Part shown: positions 10,708-18,900 of the stretch, piece by piece
Layout: each line of letters starts with the position of its first letter
How positions within the stretch are numbered: position 1 is the stretch's first letter
The notes under the pieces: generated by a model
What the model saw: the letters and a program-made list of their open reading frames with translations, nothing else
Database searches by the model: none
What the model was told of the DNA's origin: nothing
From: Kribbella italica
GTDB taxonomy: Bacteria; Actinomycetota; Actinomycetes; Propionibacteriales; Kribbellaceae
Assembly: GCF_014205135.1 (NCBI RefSeq)
Contig: NZ_JACHMY010000001.1
Coordinates: forward strand, 558,001-622,000
Reading direction: 5' to 3'
DNA length: 64,000 bases
Position numbers and translations under genes: made by a program

Positions 10708-11574
10708 GTGCGCGTAGCGACTTGGAATGTGAACTCGGTGAAGCAGCGGATGCCGCGGTTGCTCGACTGGCTGGACGAGCGGGAGCCGGACGTCGTCTGC
10801 CTGCAGGAGACGAAGCTGGCCGACGACGCGTTCACCGCCTTGCTGGGCCAGGAGCTGGCGGGGCGTGGGTACGAGACCGCCCTGTACGGCGAGGTGCAGT
10901 GGAACGGCGTGGCCCTGTTGTCGAAGGTCGGGATCGAGGACGTGGTGACCGGCGTGGCCGGGGCGCCGGGCTTCCCGAACCCGGAGGCGCGAGCGGTGGC
11001 TGCGACCTGCGGCGGGATCCGGATCCACTCGCTGTACGTGCCGAACGGGCGCGAGCCCGACTCGGACCACTACGTCTACAAGCTCGCGTGGCTCAAGGCG
11101 CTCAGGGATGTGGTCGCGGCCGGACCGGCCGAGCAGATCGTCTGCGGTGACATGAACATCGCGCCGACGGACGCGGACCTGTTCGACCCGGCGGCCTTCG
11201 TCGGATCGACGCACGTGACCGTGCCGGAGCGGGAAGCGCTGGCCGCGCTGCTGGCGACCGGGCTGCACGACGTCGTACGGGATCGTTGGCCGACCGAGCG
11301 GGTCTTCAGCTACTGGGACTACCGGGCCGGCATGTTCCACCAGGACCTGGGGATGCGGATCGACCTGATGCTCGCGTCGGACCCGGTGGCCGAGCGGGTG
11401 AAGGCGGCGTGGATCGACCGGAAGGCGCGCAAGGGGACCGGGCCGAGCGACCACGCGCCGGTGATCATCGACCTGGACGTCGCGCCGGACGGTGACCTCG
11501 GTCCCGTCGTACCGCCGCCGTCGAATCCGCGCGGCGCTCGCAAGAAGACGACCAAGCTGCCGCAGAACCGCTGA
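10708..11574 (+). CDS. xth: Exodeoxyribonuclease III
   Basis: 288 residues of the EEP nuclease family; exonuclease III acts as AP endonuclease and 3'-5' exonuclease in base-excision repair. Metal and catalytic residues are in place: VATWNVNS with Asn7, LQETK with Glu34, GDMNIAP with Asp148 and Asn150, and PSDHAPV with Asp248-His249. Start GTG 10708 is chosen because conserved sequence begins there and a leaderless -10 box precedes it. The C-terminus has a basic tail (PRGARKKTTKLPQNR). Its stop overlaps the next start by one base (TGATG), so the lipoprotein gene is translationally coupled. Confidence 0.92.
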   Translation: MRVATWNVNSVKQRMPRLLDWLDEREPDVVCLQETKLADDAFTALLGQELAGRGYETALYGEVQWNGVALLSKVGIEDVVTGVAGAPGFPNPEARAVAATCGGIRIHSLYVPNGREPDSDHYVYKLAWLKALRDVVAAGPAEQIVCGDMNIAPTDADLFDPAAFVGSTHVTVPEREALAALLATGLHDVVRDRWPTERVFSYWDYRAGMFHQDLGMRIDLMLASDPVAERVKAAWIDRKARKGTGPSDHAPVIIDLDVAPDGDLGPVVPPPSNPRGARKKTTKLPQNR

Positions 11575-12683
11575 TGCGCAGAGCGCTGCTGCTCGTCGTA
11601 CTGCTGCTGGTCGCCGCTTCCTGCAGTGAGGACAAGCCGCAGGCGCAGGCGGTGGCTTGGTCGCAGGTGAAGGTGCCGGCCGAGCCGGTCGTGCTCACCG
11701 GGCACGGCGATCAATTGCTGGTCGGACTGCGTGACCGCGACGCCAAGGTGGTGCCACGGTTGTTGCTGGTCGAGGGGGACAAGCAGAGCGAGGTCAAGCT
11801 GTCGCCGGACCCGAGCAGCCCGTACGCCGCCCTCGCCGTCTGGAAGTCCATCGCGTACGACGGCCGCCGGGTGGTCGCGCTGGGTGGAGCGGCTGGCGGC
11901 GCGCACTCCAACGTGCGCTGGACGGTGTGGACCGGGACGACCGCCGCGGTGCAGGAGCTACCGCAGGAGTTCAACACCTTCGGCGGGCCGGACGCGGGGA
12001 CGCTGTACTCGGCGGTGATCGCGCCGGCCGGGCAGGCGTTGCTCGGGGCGTGGGCCTCCAGGACATCGGGCCTGGACGCGGCGGTCTGGTTGCCGCAGGG
12101 CGCGAAGTGGATCCGGCAGGACTCGGCCGGGACGGTCCTGCGCAGTACGCCGGGACTGCTGCCCGGGCCGGGCGACGCGACGGTCTTCGGCGATGCGATC
12201 GTGCAGACCGGCTCGCAGGTGCGGCTCGCGCCGAACGTCGTACGGCAGGAGGCGGCGGTGTGGAGGTCGCAGCGGCTGAACGACGGCTGGTCGGGCTTCG
12301 CGCTGCCCGACGGCGGCGAGCGGAGTCACGGCCAGCGGGTGACCTGCGGCGAGCAGCTGTGCACGGTGACCGGGTGGGTCGAGGGCAAGCTGGCGATGTG
12401 GCAGTTCGATCCGGCGAAGCCGGACAGCGCGCGGCGGCTGAAGGGTCTGCCGGAGATCGCCGTCGGCGACAAGACGCCGTTGCCGGCGCCGGTCCTGGAC
12501 GGCGACCAGGTCGTCCAGGTGGTTGCCGACGGCAATCAGGTGAAGGTGCTGCGCGGCGCGGACGGCGCCTGGACCGTCAGGACCTCCGACGGCCCGACGG
12601 GTGACGTCACCGACGCGCGCCTCGTCGGCCGCACGCTCTACCTGATCGCCGGTGGCACGCTCTGGACGTCAGCCGCCGAGTAG
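11574..12683 (+). CDS. Lipoprotein of unknown function
   Basis: 369 residues. The N-terminus MRRALLLVVLLLVAASCSED is a lipoprotein signal with Cys17 after a lipobox-like VAAS, so the mature protein should be anchored to the outer face of the membrane. The rest is beta-strand-rich with repeated blade-like segments (VAWSQVKVPAEPVVLTG, SNVRWTVWTG, GEQLCTVTGWVEGKLAMWQF), suggesting a propeller, but no named family is evident. It is coupled to the exonuclease gene by a 1-nt overlap. Its end overlaps the convergent DinB-like gene by 15 nt. Confidence 0.7.
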   Translation: MRRALLLVVLLLVAASCSEDKPQAQAVAWSQVKVPAEPVVLTGHGDQLLVGLRDRDAKVVPRLLLVEGDKQSEVKLSPDPSSPYAALAVWKSIAYDGRRVVALGGAAGGAHSNVRWTVWTGTTAAVQELPQEFNTFGGPDAGTLYSAVIAPAGQALLGAWASRTSGLDAAVWLPQGAKWIRQDSAGTVLRSTPGLLPGPGDATVFGDAIVQTGSQVRLAPNVVRQEAAVWRSQRLNDGWSGFALPDGGERSHGQRVTCGEQLCTVTGWVEGKLAMWQFDPAKPDSARRLKGLPEIAVGDKTPLPAPVLDGDQVVQVVADGNQVKVLRGADGAWTVRTSDGPTGDVTDARLVGRTLYLIAGGTLWTSAAE

Positions 12684-13172
12684 ACCGCGGACGTACGCCG
12701 CCTGGCCGGCGTGCTGGAGATCGTCGGACAGGACGCTGTTGAGGCGTACGCCGAGTGTGACCGGCGGGTTCCAGCGCTTGTCGACGACGCGCTCGAGCTC
12801 GTCGTCGGTCAGGGTCTCCAGGTACTGGACCGAGCGGGCGTGCACGGCGTCGTAGTACCCGGTCAGTTGCGAGGCGGACAGCTTGACCGCGGCAACGTCT
12901 TCGGGCGTGTGACCGTAGCCGGTGTCGGACGGGTCGAACGGCAGGCCGAGGCGCTCGTGCCAGCCGTCGGCGGTGATGGCCTGTTCGTAGCCGCCGGCAT
13001 CGGCCAGGTGGTCGTCCTGGATCCGGGTCAGGTGCCAGACCAGCCAGGCGATCGAGTTCCCCGCGTCGTTCGGGCGGGTGCTGAGGACGTCGTCCTGGAG
13101 ACCCTCGACGGTCTCGTGCACGACCTCCTGGATCCGGCTGAACGCGTCGATCAGAACTGCGCTGGTGTTCAT
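12669..13172 (-). CDS. DinB-like / mycothiol-dependent maleylpyruvate isomerase-type protein
   Basis: 167 residues, four-helix DinB fold. Conserved helices are visible: LIDAFSRIQEVVHETVEGL at the N-terminus and NSIAWLVWHLTRIQDDHLA in helix 2, with the metal-site His. The final helix holds LNSVLSDDLQHAGQAAYVRG with the second His. In actinobacteria such proteins are thiol-dependent S-transferases or of unknown function. The frame is open upstream, but ATG 13172 after GGAGGG is the natural start. It converges on the lipoprotein gene. Confidence 0.75.
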   Translation of the reverse strand: MNTSAVLIDAFSRIQEVVHETVEGLQDDVLSTRPNDAGNSIAWLVWHLTRIQDDHLADAGGYEQAITADGWHERLGLPFDPSDTGYGHTPEDVAAVKLSASQLTGYYDAVHARSVQYLETLTDDELERVVDKRWNPPVTLGVRLNSVLSDDLQHAGQAAYVRGLLGG

Positions 13173-13286
13173 CGTCTTCCCTCCATCGCGCCGACTTCTG
13201 TCACCGTACTCCGGCCTGTGGACAGACTCGCGCGCCGCCCGGCGGAACGTTCTACTGTGAGCGGTACCAGACCTGAAGGAGCAGCT

Positions 13287-14318
13287 GTGGAATACCGCAC
13301 CCTCGGTGCGAGCGGCACCGTCGTCTCGACGTACGCGCTCGGCACCATGACGTTCGGGAACGAGACCGACGAGGCCGGCGCGCACCAGCAGCTCGACCGG
13401 TACGTCGAGGCCGGCGGCACGCTGATCGACACCGCGGACGTGTACTCCGCGGGCGTGTCCGAGCAGATCGTCGGCAGCTGGCTGGCCAAGAGCTCCGCGC
13501 GCGACAACGTGGTCCTGGCCACGAAGGGCCGGTTCCCGACCGGCGACGGGCAGAACGACGTCGGCACGTCCCGCCGGCACCTGCGGCGCGCGCTCGACGA
13601 GTCGCTGCGGCGGCTCGGCGTGGACCACGTCGACCTCTACCAGCTGCACGCGTGGGACCCGGTCACCCCGCTGCAGGAGACGCTCAGCTTCCTGGAGGAC
13701 GCCGTCCGGGCCGGCAAGATCGCGTACGGCGGCCTGTCGAACTTCACCGGCTGGCAGCTGCAGAAGGCGTGCGACCTGATCGACCGGCAGGGCTGGTCGC
13801 CGCTGGTCACGCTGCAGCCGCAGTACAACCTGCTGGTCCGCGAGATCGAGTGGGAGATCGTCCCGGCCGCGCAGGAGAACGGGCTCGGCCTGCTGCCGTG
13901 GTCGCCGCTCGGCGGCGGCTGGCTGACCGGGAAGTACTCGTTCGACGAGGCGCCGACGGGTTCGACCCGGCTGGGGGAGAACCCGGAGCGTGGGGTCGAG
14001 GCGTGGGCACGGCGGAGCAAGAACGAGCGGGTCCGCGCGGTGGTCGACGCCGTCCGGGCGATCGCCGAGGCGCGCGGGATCTCGATGGCGCAGATCGCGC
14101 TGGCCTGGCTGGTGGACCGGCCGGCGATCACCTCGGTGATCCTCGGGGCGCGCACGCTGGAGCAGCTGGACGACAACCTGGCCGCCGCGGATCTGCACCT
14201 CACGGAAGAGGAGCGCAAGCAGCTGGACGAGGCAAGTGACCCGGGTGCGGCGGACTATCCGTACGGCGTACCTGGTGTGAACCAGCGGGCCCGCCCGATC
14301 GCTGGCGGGCGAGCCTAA
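13287..14318 (+). CDS. Aldo/keto reductase
   Basis: 343 residues, TIM-barrel AKR similar to the NADPH-dependent YhdN/potassium-channel-beta group. The catalytic tetrad is complete: Asp48, Tyr53 (DTADVYSAG), Lys80 (LATKG) and His121 (YQLHAWD). The cofactor-binding end is GARTLEQLDDNL. Start is GTG 13287, 5 nt after AAGGAG. It stands alone between the divergent DinB-like gene and the convergent M50-like gene. The physiological substrate is unknown. Confidence 0.9.
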   Translation: MEYRTLGASGTVVSTYALGTMTFGNETDEAGAHQQLDRYVEAGGTLIDTADVYSAGVSEQIVGSWLAKSSARDNVVLATKGRFPTGDGQNDVGTSRRHLRRALDESLRRLGVDHVDLYQLHAWDPVTPLQETLSFLEDAVRAGKIAYGGLSNFTGWQLQKACDLIDRQGWSPLVTLQPQYNLLVREIEWEIVPAAQENGLGLLPWSPLGGGWLTGKYSFDEAPTGSTRLGENPERGVEAWARRSKNERVRAVVDAVRAIAEARGISMAQIALAWLVDRPAITSVILGARTLEQLDDNLAAADLHLTEEERKQLDEASDPGAADYPYGVPGVNQRARPIAGGRA

Positions 14319-14336
14319 GGCTGTTGCCGGGGGTGC

Positions 14337-15041
14337 TCAGGTCGGCAGGACGTCCGACCAGAGCACGCCCAGGGCCAGGCAGGCGAGGGTGATCAGGCCG
14401 AAGACGCCGACCCAGAGAACAGCCGGTACGCCGGTGATGCGGCGCAGCTGGTCGGCGTCGGAGTTGCGGCCGGCGCCGTGGCGGCGGGAGCGTTGCAGCT
14501 CCAGCACGGCGCGCGGCGCGGCGAGCAGGAGGAACCAGGTCAGCAGGTACGCAAACGCCGACTGCACCTGCTCGGAGCCCCACCACGACACGCCGAACAC
14601 GACAGCGCCGAAGACGAGCACCGACCAGAGGCCGAACAGGTTGCGGATCTGGAGCAGGAGGATCACCAGCGCGAGCAGGAGTCCCCACAGCAGGCCCACG
14701 GCGTACCCGCGACTGAGGACGAACGCGGCGGCGAGACCGAACAACGCCGGTCCCGGGTAGCCGGCCAGCAAGACGGCGATCATCCCCAGACCGTCGGGCT
14801 TACCGCGCGAGACCGTCACGCCCGAGGTGTCCGAGTGCAGGCGGATCCCGGCGAGCTGGCGGCCGGCCAGCAGCGCGATCAGCCCGTGCGCGCCCTCGTG
14901 CGCGATCGTCACGACCTGGCGGGTGTGCCGCCAGATCGGTCGCCAGGCGATCAGCAGCAGCGCCGCGACGCCGGTCCCGATCACGACCTGGATCGACGGA
15001 TCGGCCTGCACGGACGTGATGTTGTCCCAAACCTCAATCAC
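14337..15041 (-). CDS. M50-like membrane metalloprotease (SpoIVFB/S2P group)
   Basis: 234 residues with about six hydrophobic segments. HEGAH at 48-52 is an HExxH zinc motif placed at the end of a membrane helix, followed by GLIALLAGRQLAGIRLHSDTSGVT, as in short M50B peptidases. A later LLAGYPGPALFGL replaces the usual NxxPxPxxDGG element, with Pro but no obvious Asp ligand. It may be a site-2-type intramembrane protease. Start is GTG 15041, with CAGGAT 6 nt upstream, so leaderless translation is possible. It is last in a three-gene run on this strand. Confidence 0.7.
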   Translation of the reverse strand: MIEVWDNITSVQADPSIQVVIGTGVAALLLIAWRPIWRHTRQVVTIAHEGAHGLIALLAGRQLAGIRLHSDTSGVTVSRGKPDGLGMIAVLLAGYPGPALFGLAAAFVLSRGYAVGLLWGLLLALVILLLQIRNLFGLWSVLVFGAVVFGVSWWGSEQVQSAFAYLLTWFLLLAAPRAVLELQRSRRHGAGRNSDADQLRRITGVPAVLWVGVFGLITLACLALGVLWSDVLPT

Positions 15042-15065
15042 CGGCCCATCCTGACAGGTGGGTGG

Positions 15066-15470
15066 TCAACCCTTCCGCTCCGCGGCCTGGGCGACCGACC
15101 GCAGGATGCCGCGCGTCGCGATTGCGTGGGCGCCGGAGGTGATCACCAGCAGTCGGTAGAGCCGGCCGTGGGGGCCGGGGAAGGCGGCGTAGGTGAGGGC
15201 GCTCAGTTTGGTGTCGCCTTCGAGTTCGAAGCGCAGCAGGTAGTTGGAGAAGTGGTGGCGGCCGACCAGGTCGAGGGTCTTGCCCTCGACGCTGTCTGCG
15301 ATCTCGAATCCTCCGCGGGGTTTTGTTCCGAGGATCAGTGCGAGTGGGTTGTGGGGTCCGATCAGCAGGTCGCCGGTGGCGTGCTCGGTGAGTGCTCGCC
15401 AGACCACGTCCCGTGGGTACGGAATGGTGCGCGAGTGCTGGTCGACGAAGGGTGGCTCCACCCTGGGCAC
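15066..15470 (-). CDS. DUF2867/SRPBCC-like protein
   Basis: 134 residues. An N-terminal SRPBCC-like strand-helix (IPYPRDVVWRALTEHATGDLLIG) is followed by LVGRHHFSNYLLRFELEG and AFPGPHGRLYRLLVITSGAHA, which match what I recall of the DUF2867 family. The function is unknown; the fold is a ligand-binding helix-grip. Start GTG 15470 lies one base from the stop codon of the upstream secreted gene, so the two are probably translationally coupled. Confidence 0.6.
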   Translation of the reverse strand: MPRVEPPFVDQHSRTIPYPRDVVWRALTEHATGDLLIGPHNPLALILGTKPRGGFEIADSVEGKTLDLVGRHHFSNYLLRFELEGDTKLSALTYAAFPGPHGRLYRLLVITSGAHAIATRGILRSVAQAAERKG

Positions 15471-15471
15471 G

Positions 15472-16710
15472 CTACTGCCAGGGGATGTGTACGGTCACGC
15501 GTTCGCGAAGTTGCTCACTGATCAGCCAGAGTTCGTGGGTGGCCGGCCAGTGGGAGAGGTTCTCGGTGTTCTTCGGTGCCTTGGTCCAGACCGCGGTGGA
15601 CCCTCCGGCGGTGCCGCGGTGCAGGCAGCTCGGGTAGTCGACGCCGTCGCCGATGTTGTCGGCGTACTCCGGACAGACCCCGGTGATGACGAAGCTGTCA
15701 CCCGACGACACCGCGCCCTGCATGCCCCACACGGGAGAGGCGAGGGCCTCCGAAGCCTGTACGACGCCCGCCGCGTTCGTCTTCGGCAGGCCTGTCGCAG
15801 GGTCGTGCGGCCAGCGGACGATTCGGCCGCCGCCGCGCGCGGTGTGCTCGGCGCTGACGAACGATCCGGTGTGGTCCAGGGCCAGGCTCGAGAAGCACGG
15901 GCGGTTCCCGGTCGAGGCGGCACAGCCACCGCCGCCGGCGTACCAGTAGGCCCCGACCTGCGGCAGCGCGAATGCGTGCCAGCGGGCGTGGTACTTGCCG
16001 TCGGCACCTAATCCGACCACCTCGCTGGAGGTGTCGGTGCGCCAGACGTGCCGCAGGTCGAAGACGCGCAGCACGGACCCGCTGGTCGCGACCACGAGGT
16101 AGTTGCCCGACCAGTACAGACCGTGCCCGTGCCCGGTGATCGCCGCGAAGTTGCTGTCGGAGGTCGGCTCGACGAGCAGGACGTGCCGGTACTTGTTCGT
16201 CGCGACGTCGAGGAACGAGACGCGGATCGCCGTGTCGTCGGCGTTGTGCCAGGTCGCCGCGATCACCCGGCGCGCGCCGCCGCCCGGTTGCGCGTCGCCC
16301 GAGCCGGTCACGCCTTGCGGGATCCAGACGTTGAGATCGTCGTCCTCGCCGTCCTGCCAGCAGAATCCCTGCGGATTCAGCGCGGCGTTCAGGTACGTCG
16401 CGTGGCAGAGCGCGCGGCCGGTCCGGTTCGACGCCGCCAGCACCTCCGGTACGCCGACCGGCGCGAGCTGCGGCTTCGTCTCCAGGGCGGCGATCCGGGC
16501 GCCGTACGTCGCGAAGGTGCTGCCCTGGACGAGCTGGAACCCGGACGCGTCGATCCGGGGGAAGGTCGCGGCGGCCGGGGCAGTGGCGAGCGATCCGGCC
16601 GCGGTCGCGCCGAACGGTTCCGCCGCGGTCGCGCCGAGCGATCCCGCCGGGACCGCACTGAGGGACGTGGTGATGAGGGCGATCGTGACCAACAAACGAC
16701 TGATCCGCAT
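15472..16710 (-). CDS. Secreted protein of unknown function, propeller-like
   Basis: 412 residues. MRISRLLVTIALITTSLSAV is a Sec signal, followed by an Ala-rich linker with repeated (F/S)GATAA. The mature part has repeated strand-turn units (RVIAATWHNADDTAIRVSF, HVLLVEPTSDSNFAAITGHG, YLVVATSGSVLRVFDLRHV) and two Cys pairs, suggesting a secreted beta-propeller. I do not recognise a named family. No clear Shine-Dalgarno precedes the ATG; an in-frame GTG at 16734 is an alternative start. It is the first gene of the minus-strand run ending in the M50-like gene. Confidence 0.65.
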   Translation of the reverse strand: MRISRLLVTIALITTSLSAVPAGSLGATAAEPFGATAAGSLATAPAAATFPRIDASGFQLVQGSTFATYGARIAALETKPQLAPVGVPEVLAASNRTGRALCHATYLNAALNPQGFCWQDGEDDDLNVWIPQGVTGSGDAQPGGGARRVIAATWHNADDTAIRVSFLDVATNKYRHVLLVEPTSDSNFAAITGHGHGLYWSGNYLVVATSGSVLRVFDLRHVWRTDTSSEVVGLGADGKYHARWHAFALPQVGAYWYAGGGGCAASTGNRPCFSSLALDHTGSFVSAEHTARGGGRIVRWPHDPATGLPKTNAAGVVQASEALASPVWGMQGAVSSGDSFVITGVCPEYADNIGDGVDYPSCLHRGTAGGSTAVWTKAPKNTENLSHWPATHELWLISEQLRERVTVHIPWQ

Positions 16711-16851
16711 GCTGTCGATGCTGACCGGCTTCACACCCGTTGGCCACCAGGACAACGCATGGACGGCCGAGGCGTTGACACGGAAGTACCGGCGGCGGAC
16801 GGTGGACAGATCGCGACGCCCAGGGGAGGGGCGCGCCCGTTGGGGGATGTC

Positions 16852-18858
16852 ATGACCGAACCACGCAAGACCGTCACCAAGAAACCGACGACCAGGCAGC
16901 CGTCCACCAGGCAGCCGTCGACTAGGAGGGCCGTTGCCCGCAAGGCGACCCGGGCGAAGCAGACCGAGCAGGCGGCCGCCGTACCGTTGCCGCAGTTCCT
17001 CACCGGGGCCGGCAGTCTGACGCTCGCCCAGCGCAAGTTGCTGGTCGACCAGTCGCTGCTGCTGCTCGGCGAGAACTACGTGCACCTGCCGTTGAAGGCC
17101 GCGATGCACGCCGTCAACCCGCTGCAGCGCCTGCGGGTGCTGCGGGCCCGGATGGAACGCCAGACCGATGCCACGATGGAGGCCGAGTGGACCTTCCACC
17201 GGCAGATGTCGGGCATCTTCCACTCGGTCCGCGACCTGCACACCAACTACCTGCTGCCGGCGCCGTTCGCCGGCAAGGTCGCCTACCTGCCGTTCATGAT
17301 CGAGAAGTGCTTCGACGCGGCCGGCGAGCACTACCTGATCACGCGGACCGTCACCGGGTACAGCGCGCCGCAGTTCGGGCCGGGCGCGGAGGTGACGCAC
17401 TGGAACGGTACGCCGATCGCGCGGGCCGCCGCGCTCAACGGCGCGGTGTTCGCGGGCAGCAACGACGCCGCCAACCTGGCGCGTGGGTTGGAGTCGCTGA
17501 CGCTGCGGCCGCTGGTGATCCAGGCGCCGCCGGACGAGGATTGGGTGACGCTGACCTATGCCGGTCTGGACGGGTCGGCGCAGGAACTGCGCGAGCAGTG
17601 GAAGGTGACGACGAACCTGCCGCCGATGACGGATCTCGACGCGATCACCGAGGCGTCGGCGTCGATGGGGCTCGACCTGGACTCCGACGAGAAGTCGCGG
17701 GCGAAGAAGGCGTTGTACGTCCGGGATGTGGTCGATCTCGAGCGGGGAGAGAGCTCGGCCGCGCTGGCTGCGCCGGTTGCGGTCGGTGCGGCGGATCTGC
17801 CGACGACGATGCCCGGGGTGTTCCGGGCGCGTTCGGTGACGACGTCGCACGGGACGTTCGGGCATCTGCGGATCTTCACGTTCAGCGTGACGGATCCGGT
17901 CGGGTTCCGGGACGAGTTCGTTCGGCTGGCCGCGGCGTTGCCGCAGGACGGGCTGATCGTCGACGTACGGGACAACGGTGGGGGGCACATCTACGCCAGC
18001 GAGTTCACGTTGCAGACGATGACGCCGCGGCGGATCGCGCCGGAGCCGGTGCAGTTCATCAGTACGGCGCTGAACCTGCGGATCTGCCGGCGGCACAAGG
18101 ACAACCCTTCCGGGATTGACCTTGGGCCGTGGTTCGACTCGCTCGACTTGGCGACGGAGACGGGTGCGGCGTACTCGGCGGCGAAGCCGATCACGCCGGA
18201 GGACGGGGCTAATGAGCTCGGGCAGACGTACTACGGGCCGGTGGTGCTCGTGACCGATGCGCGGTGCTACTCGGCGACGGACATCTTTGCGGCCGGGTTT
18301 GCTGATCATGAGGTCGGGCTGATCTTGGGAGTCGATGACAACACGGGTGCCGGTGGGGCGAACGTGTGGACGCACGGGTTGCTGGCGACGCTGCTGAACG
18401 AGCCGCCGCCGGCCGATCCGACGTCGCCGTACGTCGCGCTGCCGAACGGCGCGAATCTGCGGGTGGCGATCCGGCGGACGCTGCGAGTGGGGGAGCTGTC
18501 GGGGACGCCGGTCGAGGATGTCGGGGTGCGGCCGGATGCGATCCACCGGATGACGCGGGCGGACCTGCTGGCGGGGAACGCTGACCTGCTGGAGGCGGCG
18601 GGGGCGTTGCTGGCGGGGATGCCTCGGCGGCGGCTCGACGTCAGTACGTCGATGACTGGTACGACGCTGACTGTCGGGCTGGAGGTGGAGGGGGTCGATC
18701 GGGTCGACCTGTACCTGGATGGGCGGCCGATCAGCTCGGAGGACTTGGCCGGGGTTCCCATCGCCATCGAGATCGTCGAGGTGACGCCTGGCCAACTGCT
18801 GCGGGCGGACGCGTTCTCCGAAGGTCAACTGGTTGCTTCTCGACGGGTGTTCGTCTGA
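16852..18858 (+). CDS. S41-like peptidase family protein
   Basis: 668 residues without a signal peptide. The first ~45 residues are basic and repetitive (KKPTTRQPSTRQPSTRRAV). The C-terminal half carries the S41 core: GLIVDVRDNGGGHIYASEF and VVLVTDARCYSATDIFAAGF, where Ser474 fits the nucleophile. The dyad Lys of C-terminal processing proteases (GKG) is not evident; the matching segment reads DDNTGAGGANVW, closer to the tricorn/IRBP-like S41 types. Start ATG 16852 follows GGGGGA. It may be a cytosolic protease or a non-processing relative. It ends at a shared terminator with the SulP gene. Confidence 0.7.
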   Translation: MTEPRKTVTKKPTTRQPSTRQPSTRRAVARKATRAKQTEQAAAVPLPQFLTGAGSLTLAQRKLLVDQSLLLLGENYVHLPLKAAMHAVNPLQRLRVLRARMERQTDATMEAEWTFHRQMSGIFHSVRDLHTNYLLPAPFAGKVAYLPFMIEKCFDAAGEHYLITRTVTGYSAPQFGPGAEVTHWNGTPIARAAALNGAVFAGSNDAANLARGLESLTLRPLVIQAPPDEDWVTLTYAGLDGSAQELREQWKVTTNLPPMTDLDAITEASASMGLDLDSDEKSRAKKALYVRDVVDLERGESSAALAAPVAVGAADLPTTMPGVFRARSVTTSHGTFGHLRIFTFSVTDPVGFRDEFVRLAAALPQDGLIVDVRDNGGGHIYASEFTLQTMTPRRIAPEPVQFISTALNLRICRRHKDNPSGIDLGPWFDSLDLATETGAAYSAAKPITPEDGANELGQTYYGPVVLVTDARCYSATDIFAAGFADHEVGLILGVDDNTGAGGANVWTHGLLATLLNEPPPADPTSPYVALPNGANLRVAIRRTLRVGELSGTPVEDVGVRPDAIHRMTRADLLAGNADLLEAAGALLAGMPRRRLDVSTSMTGTTLTVGLEVEGVDRVDLYLDGRPISSEDLAGVPIAIEIVEVTPGQLLRADAFSEGQLVASRRVFV

Positions 18859-18859
18859 C

Positions 18860-18894
18860 TTGGTGGGGTGTGCGGTGGACGCGCACCCCACCAA
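18860..18894. terminator. Bidirectional terminator between convergent genes
   Basis: TTGGTGGGGTGTGCG (18860-18874) and CGCGCACCCCACCAA (18880-18894) pair over 15 positions with one wobble, loop GTGGA. It lies between the S41-like stop (18858) and the SulP stop (18901). Confidence 0.65.
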
Positions 18895-18900
18895 TTCGTG

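Noticed and set aside
16711..18894. Minus-strand extension of the secreted protein gene to 1140 codons
   Set aside because: The added segment is antisense to the S41-like gene and Arg/Pro-rich; the signal peptide at 16710 marks the true start.
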